A stretch of DNA of 48,824 nucleotides from the NCBI GenBank assembly GCA_050301795.1, contig JBNKZU010000025.1:1-48824 (forward strand), given 5' to 3'. Below are positions 1-7,269 of this stretch, piece by piece. A program made the position numbers and the translations under genes. The first letter of the stretch is position 1. Each line of letters begins with the position of its first letter. Origin of the DNA: JBNKZU01 sp050301795 (GTDB taxonomy: Bacteria > Pseudomonadota > Gammaproteobacteria > Thiohalomonadales > Thiohalomonadaceae). Below the pieces are notes generated by a model. It was not told the DNA's origin and searched no databases. It saw nothing but the letters and a program-made list of their open reading frames with translations.

Positions 1-271
1 CGTAGATGATCTCTATCACAGTGCCATCTTTTAGTATTGCCTCAATCTCGTAAATCAGAAGCCCTTTTTCGCGCTCAAGTTCTATCTCAAGAATACGGGC
101 TTTGTGCTCTTTTCGCATCTCGACAATAATCTTCTCTAGTGGGTAGATTTCACCCTCTTCAACCAGTTCATAGGCCTTATCGTAGTCGTCTGCGACCACC
201 TCCATACTAAGCAGCATGGAGATAGTAAACACAATAGTAATGAATAGTTTGTTAATCGTCCCAGCGCCCAT
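1..271 (-). CDS. PepSY-like periplasmic protein (partial, C-terminus beyond window)
   Basis: The reading frame on the minus strand starts at an ATG at 269-271 and runs off the left edge. It opens with a hydrophobic stretch (INKLFITIVFTISMLL) ending in a signal-peptidase-like site before DDYDKAYELVEEGEI. The mature part alternates charged helix (EKIIVEMRKEHKARILEIELE) and strand (GLLIYEIEAILKDGTVIEI), the usual PepSY pattern. PepSY proteins are small periplasmic proteins often found beside diheme cytochrome, cytochrome b and two-component genes. Its start overlaps the 3' end of the diheme cytochrome gene by 20 bp, so it is very probably the fourth gene of that operon. The family call rests on pattern and context; the missing C-terminus prevents certainty. 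Confidence 0.7.
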   Translation of the reverse strand, partial: MGAGTINKLFITIVFTISMLLSMEVVADDYDKAYELVEEGEIYPLEKIIVEMRKEHKARILEIELEREKGLLIYEIEAILKDGTVIEIIY

Positions 272-812
272 ATCCGGGGATTTTAATCTCGTTCTCATTA
301 AATGATCCGCGCTCAGCTTTTGTGTGACATTTACCACAGGCACTATAACTGCCTATTAGTTTATTTTGTAGTACAGTTCGTGGTGAAATTTCATGGTGTT
401 TGCGTTTGAAGTAGCGTGTTTCTGTGATTCGCAGAGGCGTTTCCGAGGTTTTAATCGAGTTAATAAAGCTGTAACTACGACCCTGAGTGCGATTATCCGC
501 CGCATTTGCGGTCAGGTAGTCAAGAATCGCTGTTCTATCGGATTCTGCAAGCTCAGCATTTTCCTTAAAATGGTTTTCAAGCCCCTCCTTAGTCATCAAC
601 ATTTTCCAACTGCGTTGAGGTAGTAATCCAGGTTGGTAGGCAAAGTGGCAGCTACCACACTCCTCTTTATAGAGCTCATTGTTGACCGGTTGAATATCGA
701 TACGATTTCGCCAGAAAAAGCCACCACTACTATCATCATCTTTTGCTATCGCTGATGAGGTCAGTAGCGTCATGATGACGGCTAAAAGGGTAAACAGGTT
801 GTTTTTGTTCAT
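252..812 (-). CDS. Diheme cytochrome c
   Basis: Exported c-type cytochrome of about 186 residues. A signal peptide (MNKNNLFTLLAVIMTLLTSSAIA) is followed by two haem-binding motifs, CGSCH in the N-terminal third and CGKCH near the C-terminus. This arrangement fits the diheme cytochrome c (DHC) family, periplasmic electron carriers usually encoded with an SHP-type monoheme cytochrome and a membrane cytochrome b, as here. A TTG lies just upstream at 815; the ATG at 812 is preferred because it gives a normal signal peptide. It probably passes electrons between the membrane cytochrome b (1244-1852) and the SHP-like protein (833-1243). Direction and physiological partner cannot be read from the sequence. 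Confidence 0.88.
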   Translation of the reverse strand: MNKNNLFTLLAVIMTLLTSSAIAKDDDSSGGFFWRNRIDIQPVNNELYKEECGSCHFAYQPGLLPQRSWKMLMTKEGLENHFKENAELAESDRTAILDYLTANAADNRTQGRSYSFINSIKTSETPLRITETRYFKRKHHEISPRTVLQNKLIGSYSACGKCHTKAERGSFNENEIKIPGYGRWDD

Positions 813-832
813 CAATTAATACCTTAACTCGA

Positions 833-1243
833 TTATTGCTGTAACAGATAGGTCAGTAGATCGCCTTTTTCCTGAGCGCTACACTCACGACCAACGGTCC
901 ACTTACAATTACGTTTAAACCATTTTTTTATCTTTTTAATATCGGTATAACGCTCAGGGTTGACCGAGCGCGCCATTGGCTCGATCACCTTTTTCGTTCT
1001 TACATGAGCACCATTATTGGTATGTGATTTTGAGTGGCACGATGTACATGAACGTGACTGACCGTTACTTTTTATGTGTGTCATCTCTTGAATCCACAGT
1101 TGTGAACCTCGCTCGGCGCTGAATTCGGTTGCGCCAAGCTGGCGATACTGTTCTAAAAGCTGATCAGAGGCACTGGTTGCCTTTGCATCGATGACAGTGG
1201 TCATCAGCAGCATGGCAAAAAGTGATGTAAAAAACGGTTTCAT
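833..1243 (-). CDS. SHP-like monoheme cytochrome c (DUF1924 type)
   Basis: 136-residue exported protein with a signal peptide (MKPFFTSLFAMLLMTTVIDA) and one haem c motif (CTSCH). A cysteine pair near the C-terminus (RNCKWTVGREC) could form a disulfide. The profile matches the SHP/DUF1924 group, named after Rhodobacter sphaeroides haem protein, a monoheme cytochrome able to bind oxygen and reduced by a partner diheme cytochrome. Its ATG directly abuts the stop codon of the upstream cytochrome b gene, and the diheme cytochrome gene follows 20 bp downstream, so the three are almost certainly co-transcribed. Enzymatic role is unknown; small oxygen or nitrogen ligands have been proposed for the family. 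Confidence 0.8.
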   Translation of the reverse strand: MKPFFTSLFAMLLMTTVIDAKATSASDQLLEQYRQLGATEFSAERGSQLWIQEMTHIKSNGQSRSCTSCHSKSHTNNGAHVRTKKVIEPMARSVNPERYTDIKKIKKWFKRNCKWTVGRECSAQEKGDLLTYLLQQ

Positions 1244-1852
1244 TTAACTCGTCTCCTTGGGTGTTTCTATTGGGGGTAACTGTTTAATGCCGGTGATCAT
1301 GGATCGGGGTAAATTTTCACGATGCTGTAGTGAAGCAACAGCAACACCGGCAAGATGTAGTAAAACCAAAAGTAGTGTGGCGTTAGCGAAAAATTCATGC
1401 AGCTCTTCAAGTGGATCGACCCAGCTATCGGGAAAGTTGAACAGGAGTTGTGAAAAAGGTCCTAAGTATTCACTGGCACCGTAAAGAGTCATACCGCTGA
1501 TTGCGGTTAAAAGCAGCGCGACCAGAAGAGCGACAACCATTGCGCCACCCGCTGGGTTGTGCCCGATATAGTGGGTTGGACGGTTACGAATAATCTCAAA
1601 AATATATTGAATAATGAGTTGGCGAGATTTTACAAAATCACTAAAGCGAGCATATCGTGTGCCGATAAACCCCCAAATGATGCGTAACACGACTAATCCT
1701 GCGATGGTGTATCCAGCCAAAACATGAAGATCGAGCCAGTGGTCTTCAACGATATAGGCGATGGCAAACGATAGCGCCACAATCCAGTGCGACAGACGTA
1801 CAAACAGATCCCACACCTTGATTTGTGTTTGTTCTGATTGTGTTTGACTCAT
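1244..1852 (-). CDS. Cytochrome b561-type membrane protein
   Basis: 202-residue integral membrane protein with four predicted transmembrane segments. His residues lie at family-typical places: the LSHWIVALSFAIAYI helix, LDLHVLAGYTIAGLVVLRIIWG, and HEFFANATLLLVLLHLAGV. This fits the bacterial b561 / Ni-Fe-hydrogenase-type cytochrome b family, which binds two b haems and links the quinone pool to periplasmic cytochromes. It is the first gene of the minus-strand operon that continues with two c-type cytochromes and a PepSY protein, so it is the likely membrane entry or exit point for electrons. Its promoter should lie in the 206-bp divergent gap before osmC (1853-2058). Confidence 0.85.
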   Translation of the reverse strand: MSQTQSEQTQIKVWDLFVRLSHWIVALSFAIAYIVEDHWLDLHVLAGYTIAGLVVLRIIWGFIGTRYARFSDFVKSRQLIIQYIFEIIRNRPTHYIGHNPAGGAMVVALLVALLLTAISGMTLYGASEYLGPFSQLLFNFPDSWVDPLEELHEFFANATLLLVLLHLAGVAVASLQHRENLPRSMITGIKQLPPIETPKETS

Positions 1853-2009
1853 ATATGTTGTTCCGAGAATTGTTTCATTTGTTACAAATCAGGTTAGTAA
1901 GATTCAATGAAAATAAACTTAATAAAAGTAAGTGAATTATTAACTCTGGCTTAATATTAGAGATCGTTAATGTTTAAAAATCAGTTGCGATAGTTTTAAA
2001 CGCGCTTTA

Positions 2010-2024
2010 GCCCTAGAATAGGGC
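2010..2024. promoter_or_regulatory. Perfect palindrome upstream of the OsmC gene
   Basis: GCCCTAGAATAGGGC is a 6-bp perfect inverted repeat with a 3-nt centre, ending 34 bp before the OsmC start in the divergent gap between the cytochrome operon and osmC. It includes a TAGAAT that could serve as a -10 element, so it could be an operator. No known regulator box is recognised. Confidence 0.3.
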
Positions 2025-2058
2025 GTAAACCTGAAATGATGATTAACAGGAATCGTAG

Positions 2059-2466
2059 ATGAAAGCAGAAGTGATATGGAACCGACAAATGTCATTTACT
2101 GGAAGGAATGAACAGGGGCAAGAAGTCGCACTTGATGCGCCACCAAAGGTCGGCGGAGAGGGTAGAGGTTTTCGGCCGAAGGAGCTATTGCTTGATGGTA
2201 TTGCCGGATGTACGGCAATGGATGTGATCTCCATTCTTAAAAAGATGCAAACACTACCAGATGCATTCAGGGTTGAGGTTGTTGCACAAGAGACCGATGA
2301 ACATCCGATCACCTTTACCCACTTTCATCTTAAATATATTGTCTCGGGAGATGTTCCGAAGGAGAAGATCGAACGAGCCATTGAGCTTTCACAAACACGC
2401 TATTGCGGTGTAACAGCCATGTTTAATAGCTTTGCTGAGGTCACACATGAGCTTATCTATGAATAG
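2059..2466 (+). CDS. OsmC-family peroxide/thiol stress protein
   Basis: 135-residue cytoplasmic protein of the OsmC/Ohr superfamily, homodimeric enzymes that reduce organic hydroperoxides or bind reactive sulfur species using two cysteines. Both conserved cysteines are visible: one in the LLDGIAGCTAMDV helix and one in SQTRYCGVTAMF. The length is normal. The closest type looks like the generic OsmC subgroup (YhfA-like) rather than Ohr, based on the GCTAMDV and RYCGV contexts. The 3' end overlaps the DUF302 gene by 20 bp, so the two are translationally coupled. The substrate is not determinable here. Confidence 0.88.
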   Translation: MKAEVIWNRQMSFTGRNEQGQEVALDAPPKVGGEGRGFRPKELLLDGIAGCTAMDVISILKKMQTLPDAFRVEVVAQETDEHPITFTHFHLKYIVSGDVPKEKIERAIELSQTRYCGVTAMFNSFAEVTHELIYE

Positions 2467-2938
2467 AGATAAAAAGGTATACGTTCTGGCTCGATGGTTC
2501 GGAGCCATGATTGTTTTGTGTTCACAACTTGCCGTTGCTGATGATGATGTGGTGACCTATCAATCAGCAAACGATTTTGAAACAACAAAAGAGTATATCG
2601 AACAAGCCATCACTGATAAGGGTTTGCGCGTAAGCGGAACTCTGCATGTGGGTGAGATGCTTAATCGTACCGGTGCAGATCTCGGTATTGAACATCAAGT
2701 CTATATTAAAGCTGAATCGGTCGAGTTTTGTAGTGCAACGGTCTCGCACCAGATGGTTCAGGTCGATCCGCGCAACCTTGTTGTCTGTCCGTTTACTATT
2801 TCAGTCTATGTACTCAATAAAACGCCGGATCAGGTCTACGTCTCCTATCAAAAACCGTCGTTACGGGGTGATAGTCTTGAGATAACGGAAATCATTAACA
2901 ATCTTCTTGATAGCATTGCACATGATGCGATTGAGTAG
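2447..2938 (+). CDS. DUF302-domain exported protein
   Basis: About 163 residues. A signal peptide (hydrophobic WFGAMIVLCSQLAVA) leads into a DUF302-like domain, with the conserved block VEFCSATVSHQMVQVDP followed by LVVCPFTISVYVLNKTP and VYVSYQKP. DUF302 proteins are small alpha/beta proteins of unknown function, often periplasmic and found near stress or sulfur genes. The start at 2447 is chosen because GAGG lies 6 nt upstream; an ATG at 2459 that overlaps the OsmC stop (ATGAATAG) is the alternative. Coupling to OsmC suggests a shared redox or thiol-stress role, which is inference only. Confidence 0.8.
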   Translation: MSLSMNRDKKVYVLARWFGAMIVLCSQLAVADDDVVTYQSANDFETTKEYIEQAITDKGLRVSGTLHVGEMLNRTGADLGIEHQVYIKAESVEFCSATVSHQMVQVDPRNLVVCPFTISVYVLNKTPDQVYVSYQKPSLRGDSLEITEIINNLLDSIAHDAIE

Positions 2939-3007
2939 ATGCCTATTCGATAGTCCTTATCATCGATAGTGGTGCTGATTTCTTTTTTCTCTATCAGTAC
3001 GATAGCG

Positions 3008-3013
3008 TATAAT
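3008..3013 (+). promoter_or_regulatory. -10 element of the guaA promoter
   Basis: A perfect TATAAT lies 32 bp upstream of the guaA start, with a predicted transcription start near 3020. The -35 region is poor (T-rich), and no PurR-type operator is recognisable. The sequence CGATAG occurs three times between the DUF302 gene and guaA (near 2947, 2964 and 3000). Confidence 0.5.
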
Positions 3014-3044
3014 CCCCTTTTTCCAACCGAATACAGAGAGTGCC

Positions 3045-4622
3045 ATGTCCACTGACATCCATTCACAACGCATTCTGATCCTCGATTTTGGATCACAATA
3101 TACTCAGTTGATTGCACGTCGAGTCCGTGAGGCCGGTGTCTATTGTGAGTTACATCCTTACGATATGACCGTGGAGGAGATCAATGCCTTTGACCCTAAC
3201 GGCATTATTCTATCTGGTGGCCCCGAAAGTACCACCGCCTCAGAAGCACCTTCAGCACCACATGTAGTATTTGAAAAAGGTGTTCCGGTGTTGGGTATCT
3301 GTTATGGGATGCAGACCATGGCTTCACAGCTCGGTGGTAAGGTTGAAAATGCGGATCACCATGAATATGGCTATGCACAGGTGCGCGCCCATGGTCACAC
3401 CTCACTACTGAAAGATATCGAGGATCACACCAGCGAAGAGGGATACGGGTTGCTGGATGTTTGGATGAGTCACGGTGACCGTGTTGTTGAAATGCCAGAT
3501 GGCTTTAAATTGATGGCTTCAACCGAATCAGCGCCGATTGCAGGCATTGCTGATGAGCTTCGCGGCTTTTATGGTGTTCAGTTCCATCCAGAGGTCACAC
3601 ATACCAATCAGGGCAAACGCATTCTTGAGCGCTTTGTGCATGAGATATGTGGATGCTCAGCATTATGGACACCTGGAAACATAATCGACGACTCAATTGC
3701 CACAATTCGTGAGCAGGTGGGTGGTGATGAGGTGATTCTAGGATTATCAGGTGGTGTCGATTCATCCGTAGTTGCTGCGCTACTGCATAAGGCGATCGGT
3801 AATAAGCTCACTTGTGTGTTTGTCGATAATGGATTGTTGCGTTATATGGAAGGCGATCAGGTAATGTCTACCTTTGCAGAGCACATGGGGGTCAAGGTGA
3901 TCCGTGTTGATGCAGAAGAGCGTTTCTTAAATGCGCTTAAAGGTGTTGATGATCCGGAACAAAAACGCAAGATTATCGGTAATCTGTTTATCGAGGTGTT
4001 TGAAGAGGAGGCCAACAAACTCTCAAATGCCAAGTGGCTAGCGCAAGGTACGATCTACCCCGATGTGATTGAGTCGGCGGGTGCTAAAACCGGAAAGGCA
4101 CATCTTATTAAATCCCACCATAATGTTGGTGGCTTGCCGGAGAAGATGAATCTGAAGCTCTGTGAACCACTCAGAGAGTTATTTAAGGACGAAGTTCGCA
4201 GACTAGGTGTTGAATTAGGATTACCGTATGACATGGTCTATCGTCATCCATTTCCAGGCCCAGGTCTTGGGGTGCGAATCCTTGGTGAGGTTAAAAAAGA
4301 GTATGCAGATATCTTACGCCTGGCAGATCATATCTTTATCGAAGAGCTACATAAGCACGACCTTTATCAAAAAACATCGCAAGCATTTACGGTCTTCCTG
4401 CCGGTTAAATCGGTTGGCGTGACTGGTGATGGACGCCGTTATCAATATGTGGTGTCACTACGTGCAGTTGAGACCATCGATTTTATGACGGCTCGATGGG
4501 CACATCTGCCGTATGAATTTCTAGATCATGTCTGTCGTCGTATTGTTAACGAGACCAATGGGATCTCTCGCGTAGTCTATGATATTACAGGTAAACCACC
4601 AGGCACGATTGAGTGGGAGTAA
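3045..4622 (+). CDS. guaA: GMP synthase (glutamine-hydrolysing)
   Basis: 525 residues, the normal length for GuaA, which converts XMP, glutamine and ATP into GMP in the last step of guanine nucleotide synthesis. The N-terminal class I glutamine amidotransferase domain shows the nucleophile motif GICYGMQ and the QFHPEVTH His-Glu pair. The ATP-pyrophosphatase domain starts with the PP-loop LGLSGGVDSSVVAALL. The C-terminal dimerisation domain ends in KPPGTIEWE, as in characterised bacterial enzymes. guaB is not in the window. It has its own TATAAT promoter element and a strong terminator 80 bp downstream, so it is probably monocistronic. Confidence 0.98.
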   Translation: MSTDIHSQRILILDFGSQYTQLIARRVREAGVYCELHPYDMTVEEINAFDPNGIILSGGPESTTASEAPSAPHVVFEKGVPVLGICYGMQTMASQLGGKVENADHHEYGYAQVRAHGHTSLLKDIEDHTSEEGYGLLDVWMSHGDRVVEMPDGFKLMASTESAPIAGIADELRGFYGVQFHPEVTHTNQGKRILERFVHEICGCSALWTPGNIIDDSIATIREQVGGDEVILGLSGGVDSSVVAALLHKAIGNKLTCVFVDNGLLRYMEGDQVMSTFAEHMGVKVIRVDAEERFLNALKGVDDPEQKRKIIGNLFIEVFEEEANKLSNAKWLAQGTIYPDVIESAGAKTGKAHLIKSHHNVGGLPEKMNLKLCEPLRELFKDEVRRLGVELGLPYDMVYRHPFPGPGLGVRILGEVKKEYADILRLADHIFIEELHKHDLYQKTSQAFTVFLPVKSVGVTGDGRRYQYVVSLRAVETIDFMTARWAHLPYEFLDHVCRRIVNETNGISRVVYDITGKPPGTIEWE

Positions 4623-4700
4623 AGCTGTCGAGTCATATAATGACGCTATGATCGTAAAGAATTAACACACTAATTTCTTTAGATTCTGGCATTTTATTCT

Positions 4701-4730
4701 AAGGTGGCAATTGCCACCTTTTGCGTTTTT
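4701..4730 (+). terminator. Rho-independent terminator after guaA
   Basis: AAGGTGGCAATTGCCACCTT is a perfect 20-nt palindrome forming an 8-bp stem with an AATT loop, followed by TTGCGTTTTT. It sits 80 bp after the guaA stop and just before serB. It also rules out the upstream in-frame ATG at 4704 as a serB start. Confidence 0.85.
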
Positions 4731-4742
4731 AAGAAAGATATT

Positions 4743-5990
4743 ATGAAAAGTTCATCACGCGAAATCATTTTGGTTAATGTCTCTGGACAAGATCGTCCCG
4801 GTATTACTGCACAGCTAACAGCGATACTTGGTCAGTATGATGTTGCGGTACTGGATATCGGTCAGTCAGTGATACACGATTTCCTGACCCTTGGAATGTT
4901 GATAGAGGTGCCGCCTGATTCTGCCGGTTGTCCTGTATTTAAAGAGTTGTTATTTAAAGGGCACGAGCTTCATCTCAATGTTCGATTTACTCCCGTCAGC
5001 ATTGAAGAGTATGAACATTGGGTCTCTGCTCAGGGACGGCCACGCCATATTGTGACCTTGCTTGGTCGGGATATCAGTGCAAAACATCTGTCGATAGTCT
5101 CTGAGGTGGTGAGTGATCTTGGATGTAATATTGATCAGATTAGTCGTCTATCCGGTCGTAAATCACTCTCTAATATCAATAAGCGTCATGCCTCATCAGT
5201 GCAGTTATCGCTTAGTGGTGAGGTTGCCGATACCGCAAGGATGCATGCTTCGTTTTTACAGATCTCACAGGAGATGGCTTTAGATATTGCCGTTCAGGAA
5301 GATAATCTCTATCGGCGCAATCGAAAGCTGGTCTGTTTCGATATGGATTCAACCTTAATCCAGGTAGAGGTGATCGATGAATTGGCAAAGGTTGCAGGAG
5401 TCGGTGAGCAGGTGGCTGCAATTACTGAATCTGCAATGCGAGGTGAGATCGATTTTAGTGAAAGCTTTAAACAGCGTATGGCGCTCCTAGAAGGGCTTGA
5501 GGAGTCAACGCTACAGCAGATCGCAGAACAACTCCCAATCACTGCGGGAGCAGAGCGATTAATCTCAAATTTAAAGCGCTTTGGGTTTAAGGTGGCGATC
5601 CTATCAGGTGGTTTTACCTATTTTGCCAATTATCTGAAAGATCGGCTTGGTATCGATTACGTCTATGCCAATCAACTAGATTTTAAGGATGGACGTTTAA
5701 CCGGTAAGGTTAAGGGCGAAATTATTGATGGGAAGATGAAAGCAAGATTATTGCGTGAATTGGCAGCGCAGGAGCAGCTTTCATTGGAACAGGTGATCGC
5801 CGTTGGTGATGGTGCCAATGATCTGCCAATGCTCTCCATTGCCGGGCTTGGTATTGCTTTTCATGCAAAACCGGTTGTTAAAGAGCAGGCACAACACTCT
5901 ATTGCCACGCTCGATCTTGATGCAATTCTCTATCTTTTAGGAATGCGTGATCGCGAAATTGCTCAAATGGAAAAAAACAGCAATGGATAG
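4743..5990 (+). CDS. serB: Phosphoserine phosphatase with N-terminal ACT repeats
   Basis: 415-residue HAD-superfamily phosphatase releasing serine from phosphoserine, the last step of serine synthesis. The HAD motifs are all present: FDMDSTLI (nucleophile Asp), AILSGGF, the lysine region (DGKMKARLL) and GDGANDLPM. The N-terminal 200 residues hold two ACT-like regions (ILVNVSGQDRPGITAQL and IVTLLGRDISAKHLSIV), the layout of long SerB forms with amino acid-sensing regulatory domains. The start at 4743 is chosen because the upstream ATG lies inside the guaA terminator hairpin. The last codons overlap the tadA start by 8 nt. Confidence 0.95.
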   Translation: MKSSSREIILVNVSGQDRPGITAQLTAILGQYDVAVLDIGQSVIHDFLTLGMLIEVPPDSAGCPVFKELLFKGHELHLNVRFTPVSIEEYEHWVSAQGRPRHIVTLLGRDISAKHLSIVSEVVSDLGCNIDQISRLSGRKSLSNINKRHASSVQLSLSGEVADTARMHASFLQISQEMALDIAVQEDNLYRRNRKLVCFDMDSTLIQVEVIDELAKVAGVGEQVAAITESAMRGEIDFSESFKQRMALLEGLEESTLQQIAEQLPITAGAERLISNLKRFGFKVAILSGGFTYFANYLKDRLGIDYVYANQLDFKDGRLTGKVKGEIIDGKMKARLLRELAAQEQLSLEQVIAVGDGANDLPMLSIAGLGIAFHAKPVVKEQAQHSIATLDLDAILYLLGMRDREIAQMEKNSNG

Positions 5991-6450
5991 GATTGAGGAG
6001 GATAGTCAATGGATGCAACACGCCTACCGGCTCGCTCAATATGCCGAAGAACGAGGAGAGGTTCCGGTTGGCGCAGTGATTGTTTCAAACCATCAGATTA
6101 TTGCTGAGGGATGGAACCAGCCGATATCGACAAATGACCCTACAGCACATGCTGAGATGGTGGCACTACGTGCTGCTGCACAGTACCAAAGGAATTATCG
6201 GTTATCCAATACGACGCTATATGTCACGTTGGAGCCATGTCCCATGTGTGCTGGCGCAATTGTCCACGCAAGGGTTGATCGGGTTGTATTTGCAACTGCT
6301 GATCCCAGAACCGGATCTTGTGGTTCAGTGTTTAACCTCTTACAGTCGGATGCGTTAAATCATCGGGTTGAGGTTGAATCAGGAATTATGGCTCAAGAGT
6401 GTAGTGAAATGATTCGGGATTTTTTTAGAAAAAAACGCAAGAGTGGATGA
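5983..6450 (+). CDS. tadA: tRNA-specific adenosine deaminase
   Basis: 155-residue zinc-dependent deaminase that converts A34 to inosine in tRNA-Arg(ACG). The cytidine/deoxycytidylate deaminase zinc signature is clear: HAEM (His ligand and catalytic Glu) followed by EPCPMCAGA (two Cys ligands). The basic C-terminus (RDFFRKKRKSG) fits tRNA binding. The ATG at 5983 overlaps the serB stop (ATGGATAG) and aligns with the N-terminus of E. coli TadA. A second ATG at 6013, with GAGGAG upstream, is possible and would remove ten residues. Probably co-transcribed with serB. Confidence 0.95.
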   Translation: MDRIEEDSQWMQHAYRLAQYAEERGEVPVGAVIVSNHQIIAEGWNQPISTNDPTAHAEMVALRAAAQYQRNYRLSNTTLYVTLEPCPMCAGAIVHARVDRVVFATADPRTGSCGSVFNLLQSDALNHRVEVESGIMAQECSEMIRDFFRKKRKSG

Positions 6451-6477
6451 TAGTGCCACGACATCCATGTCGATCTC

Positions 6478-6930
6478 CTATTTGAAGAATTTCTTTAAGC
6501 TGCGCGATAGCCAGCTTCCTTCCTGATGAATTAAATCCATGCTACGGCCGACAATGTCAGCATAGTCAGCATCTTCATTACGAATATGATTCACCAGCCA
6601 TTTAGAGAGCATGGTATGCAATTCATGTCCGATATCTTCATCATTTTTATGTCTTTCGACAAACTTGTTTACCCTGCGAATAAAGAGCTCATGTACCTTT
6701 TTGTGTGGTGACAGAAACGGGTAGTCTGCCTCTTCCATTAAGCTCTCTTCAAATGCGAAATGTGAGACCGTATAGTCTACCAGTTCGTCAATAACGTCCC
6801 CCACCTTTGCCTTATCACCCGTCAACTTGGCATCGTCGAGTTCATTAATATAATTAACAATACGTTTGTGTTGCTCATCAATTATATGAATATCGGTGTT
6901 GAGCTCTTCAGGCCATTCAATATGAGCCAT
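6478..6930 (-). CDS. Bacteriohemerythrin
   Basis: 150-residue single-domain hemerythrin, a non-haem di-iron oxygen-binding protein. The iron ligand pattern is visible in order: IIDEQHKRIVNYINEL (His), SHFAFEESLMEE (His and Glu), SPHKKVHELF (two His) and LVNHIRNEDADYA (His and Asp). Such cytoplasmic proteins store or deliver oxygen or sense it in microaerophilic bacteria. The gene stands alone, convergent with tadA and with a 339-bp empty upstream region. A short hairpin (CGACAT/ATGTCG, 6459-6472) lies at the convergent junction but lacks a T tract. Confidence 0.92.
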   Translation of the reverse strand: MAHIEWPEELNTDIHIIDEQHKRIVNYINELDDAKLTGDKAKVGDVIDELVDYTVSHFAFEESLMEEADYPFLSPHKKVHELFIRRVNKFVERHKNDEDIGHELHTMLSKWLVNHIRNEDADYADIVGRSMDLIHQEGSWLSRSLKKFFK

Positions 6931-7269
6931 GCTGAAAACTCCTCCAGAAATACTTTCAGATCAATTGGCAATATAGGATAGTCATAAATATCTCACAACC
7001 ACTATTTGCGCGAATAAAATAATTATATCTATTATTTAGAAACTGACGGATTCTATGGATAGGTGCCCACTCAATTTCGACTTAAGAAGCCGTGGTGCTT
7101 GGATCCGAATCAGTTCAGCTAGATTCCTACTTAATATCTATAAACTTGCCATATAAAAACGACAATTATGGGGGCATGGTAGAAATAACCTGAGGATTAT
7201 AAAGGATATATCTGAATTTTTCATGAAAAACAGGAGGTACTGATTCAGTATTCCATAGTGGAGACCTTG
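6931..7269. other. Gene-free stretch between hemerythrin and mltF
   Basis: 339 bp without a supportable ORF. It is AT-rich next to the hemerythrin start, where its promoter (minus strand) should be. No hairpin terminator, tRNA or repeat is evident. The mltF 3' end adjoins it. Confidence 0.6.

Noticed and set aside
4704..4742. serB start at 4704
   Set aside because: It is inside the guaA terminator palindrome (4701-4720).
6459..6472. CGACAT/ATGTCG hairpin between tadA and hemerythrin as a terminator
   Set aside because: The 2-nt loop is too small and no T run follows on either strand.
6931..7269. Possible RNA gene in the 339-bp gap
   Set aside because: No promoter-terminator pair, stable stem or conserved-looking element was seen.
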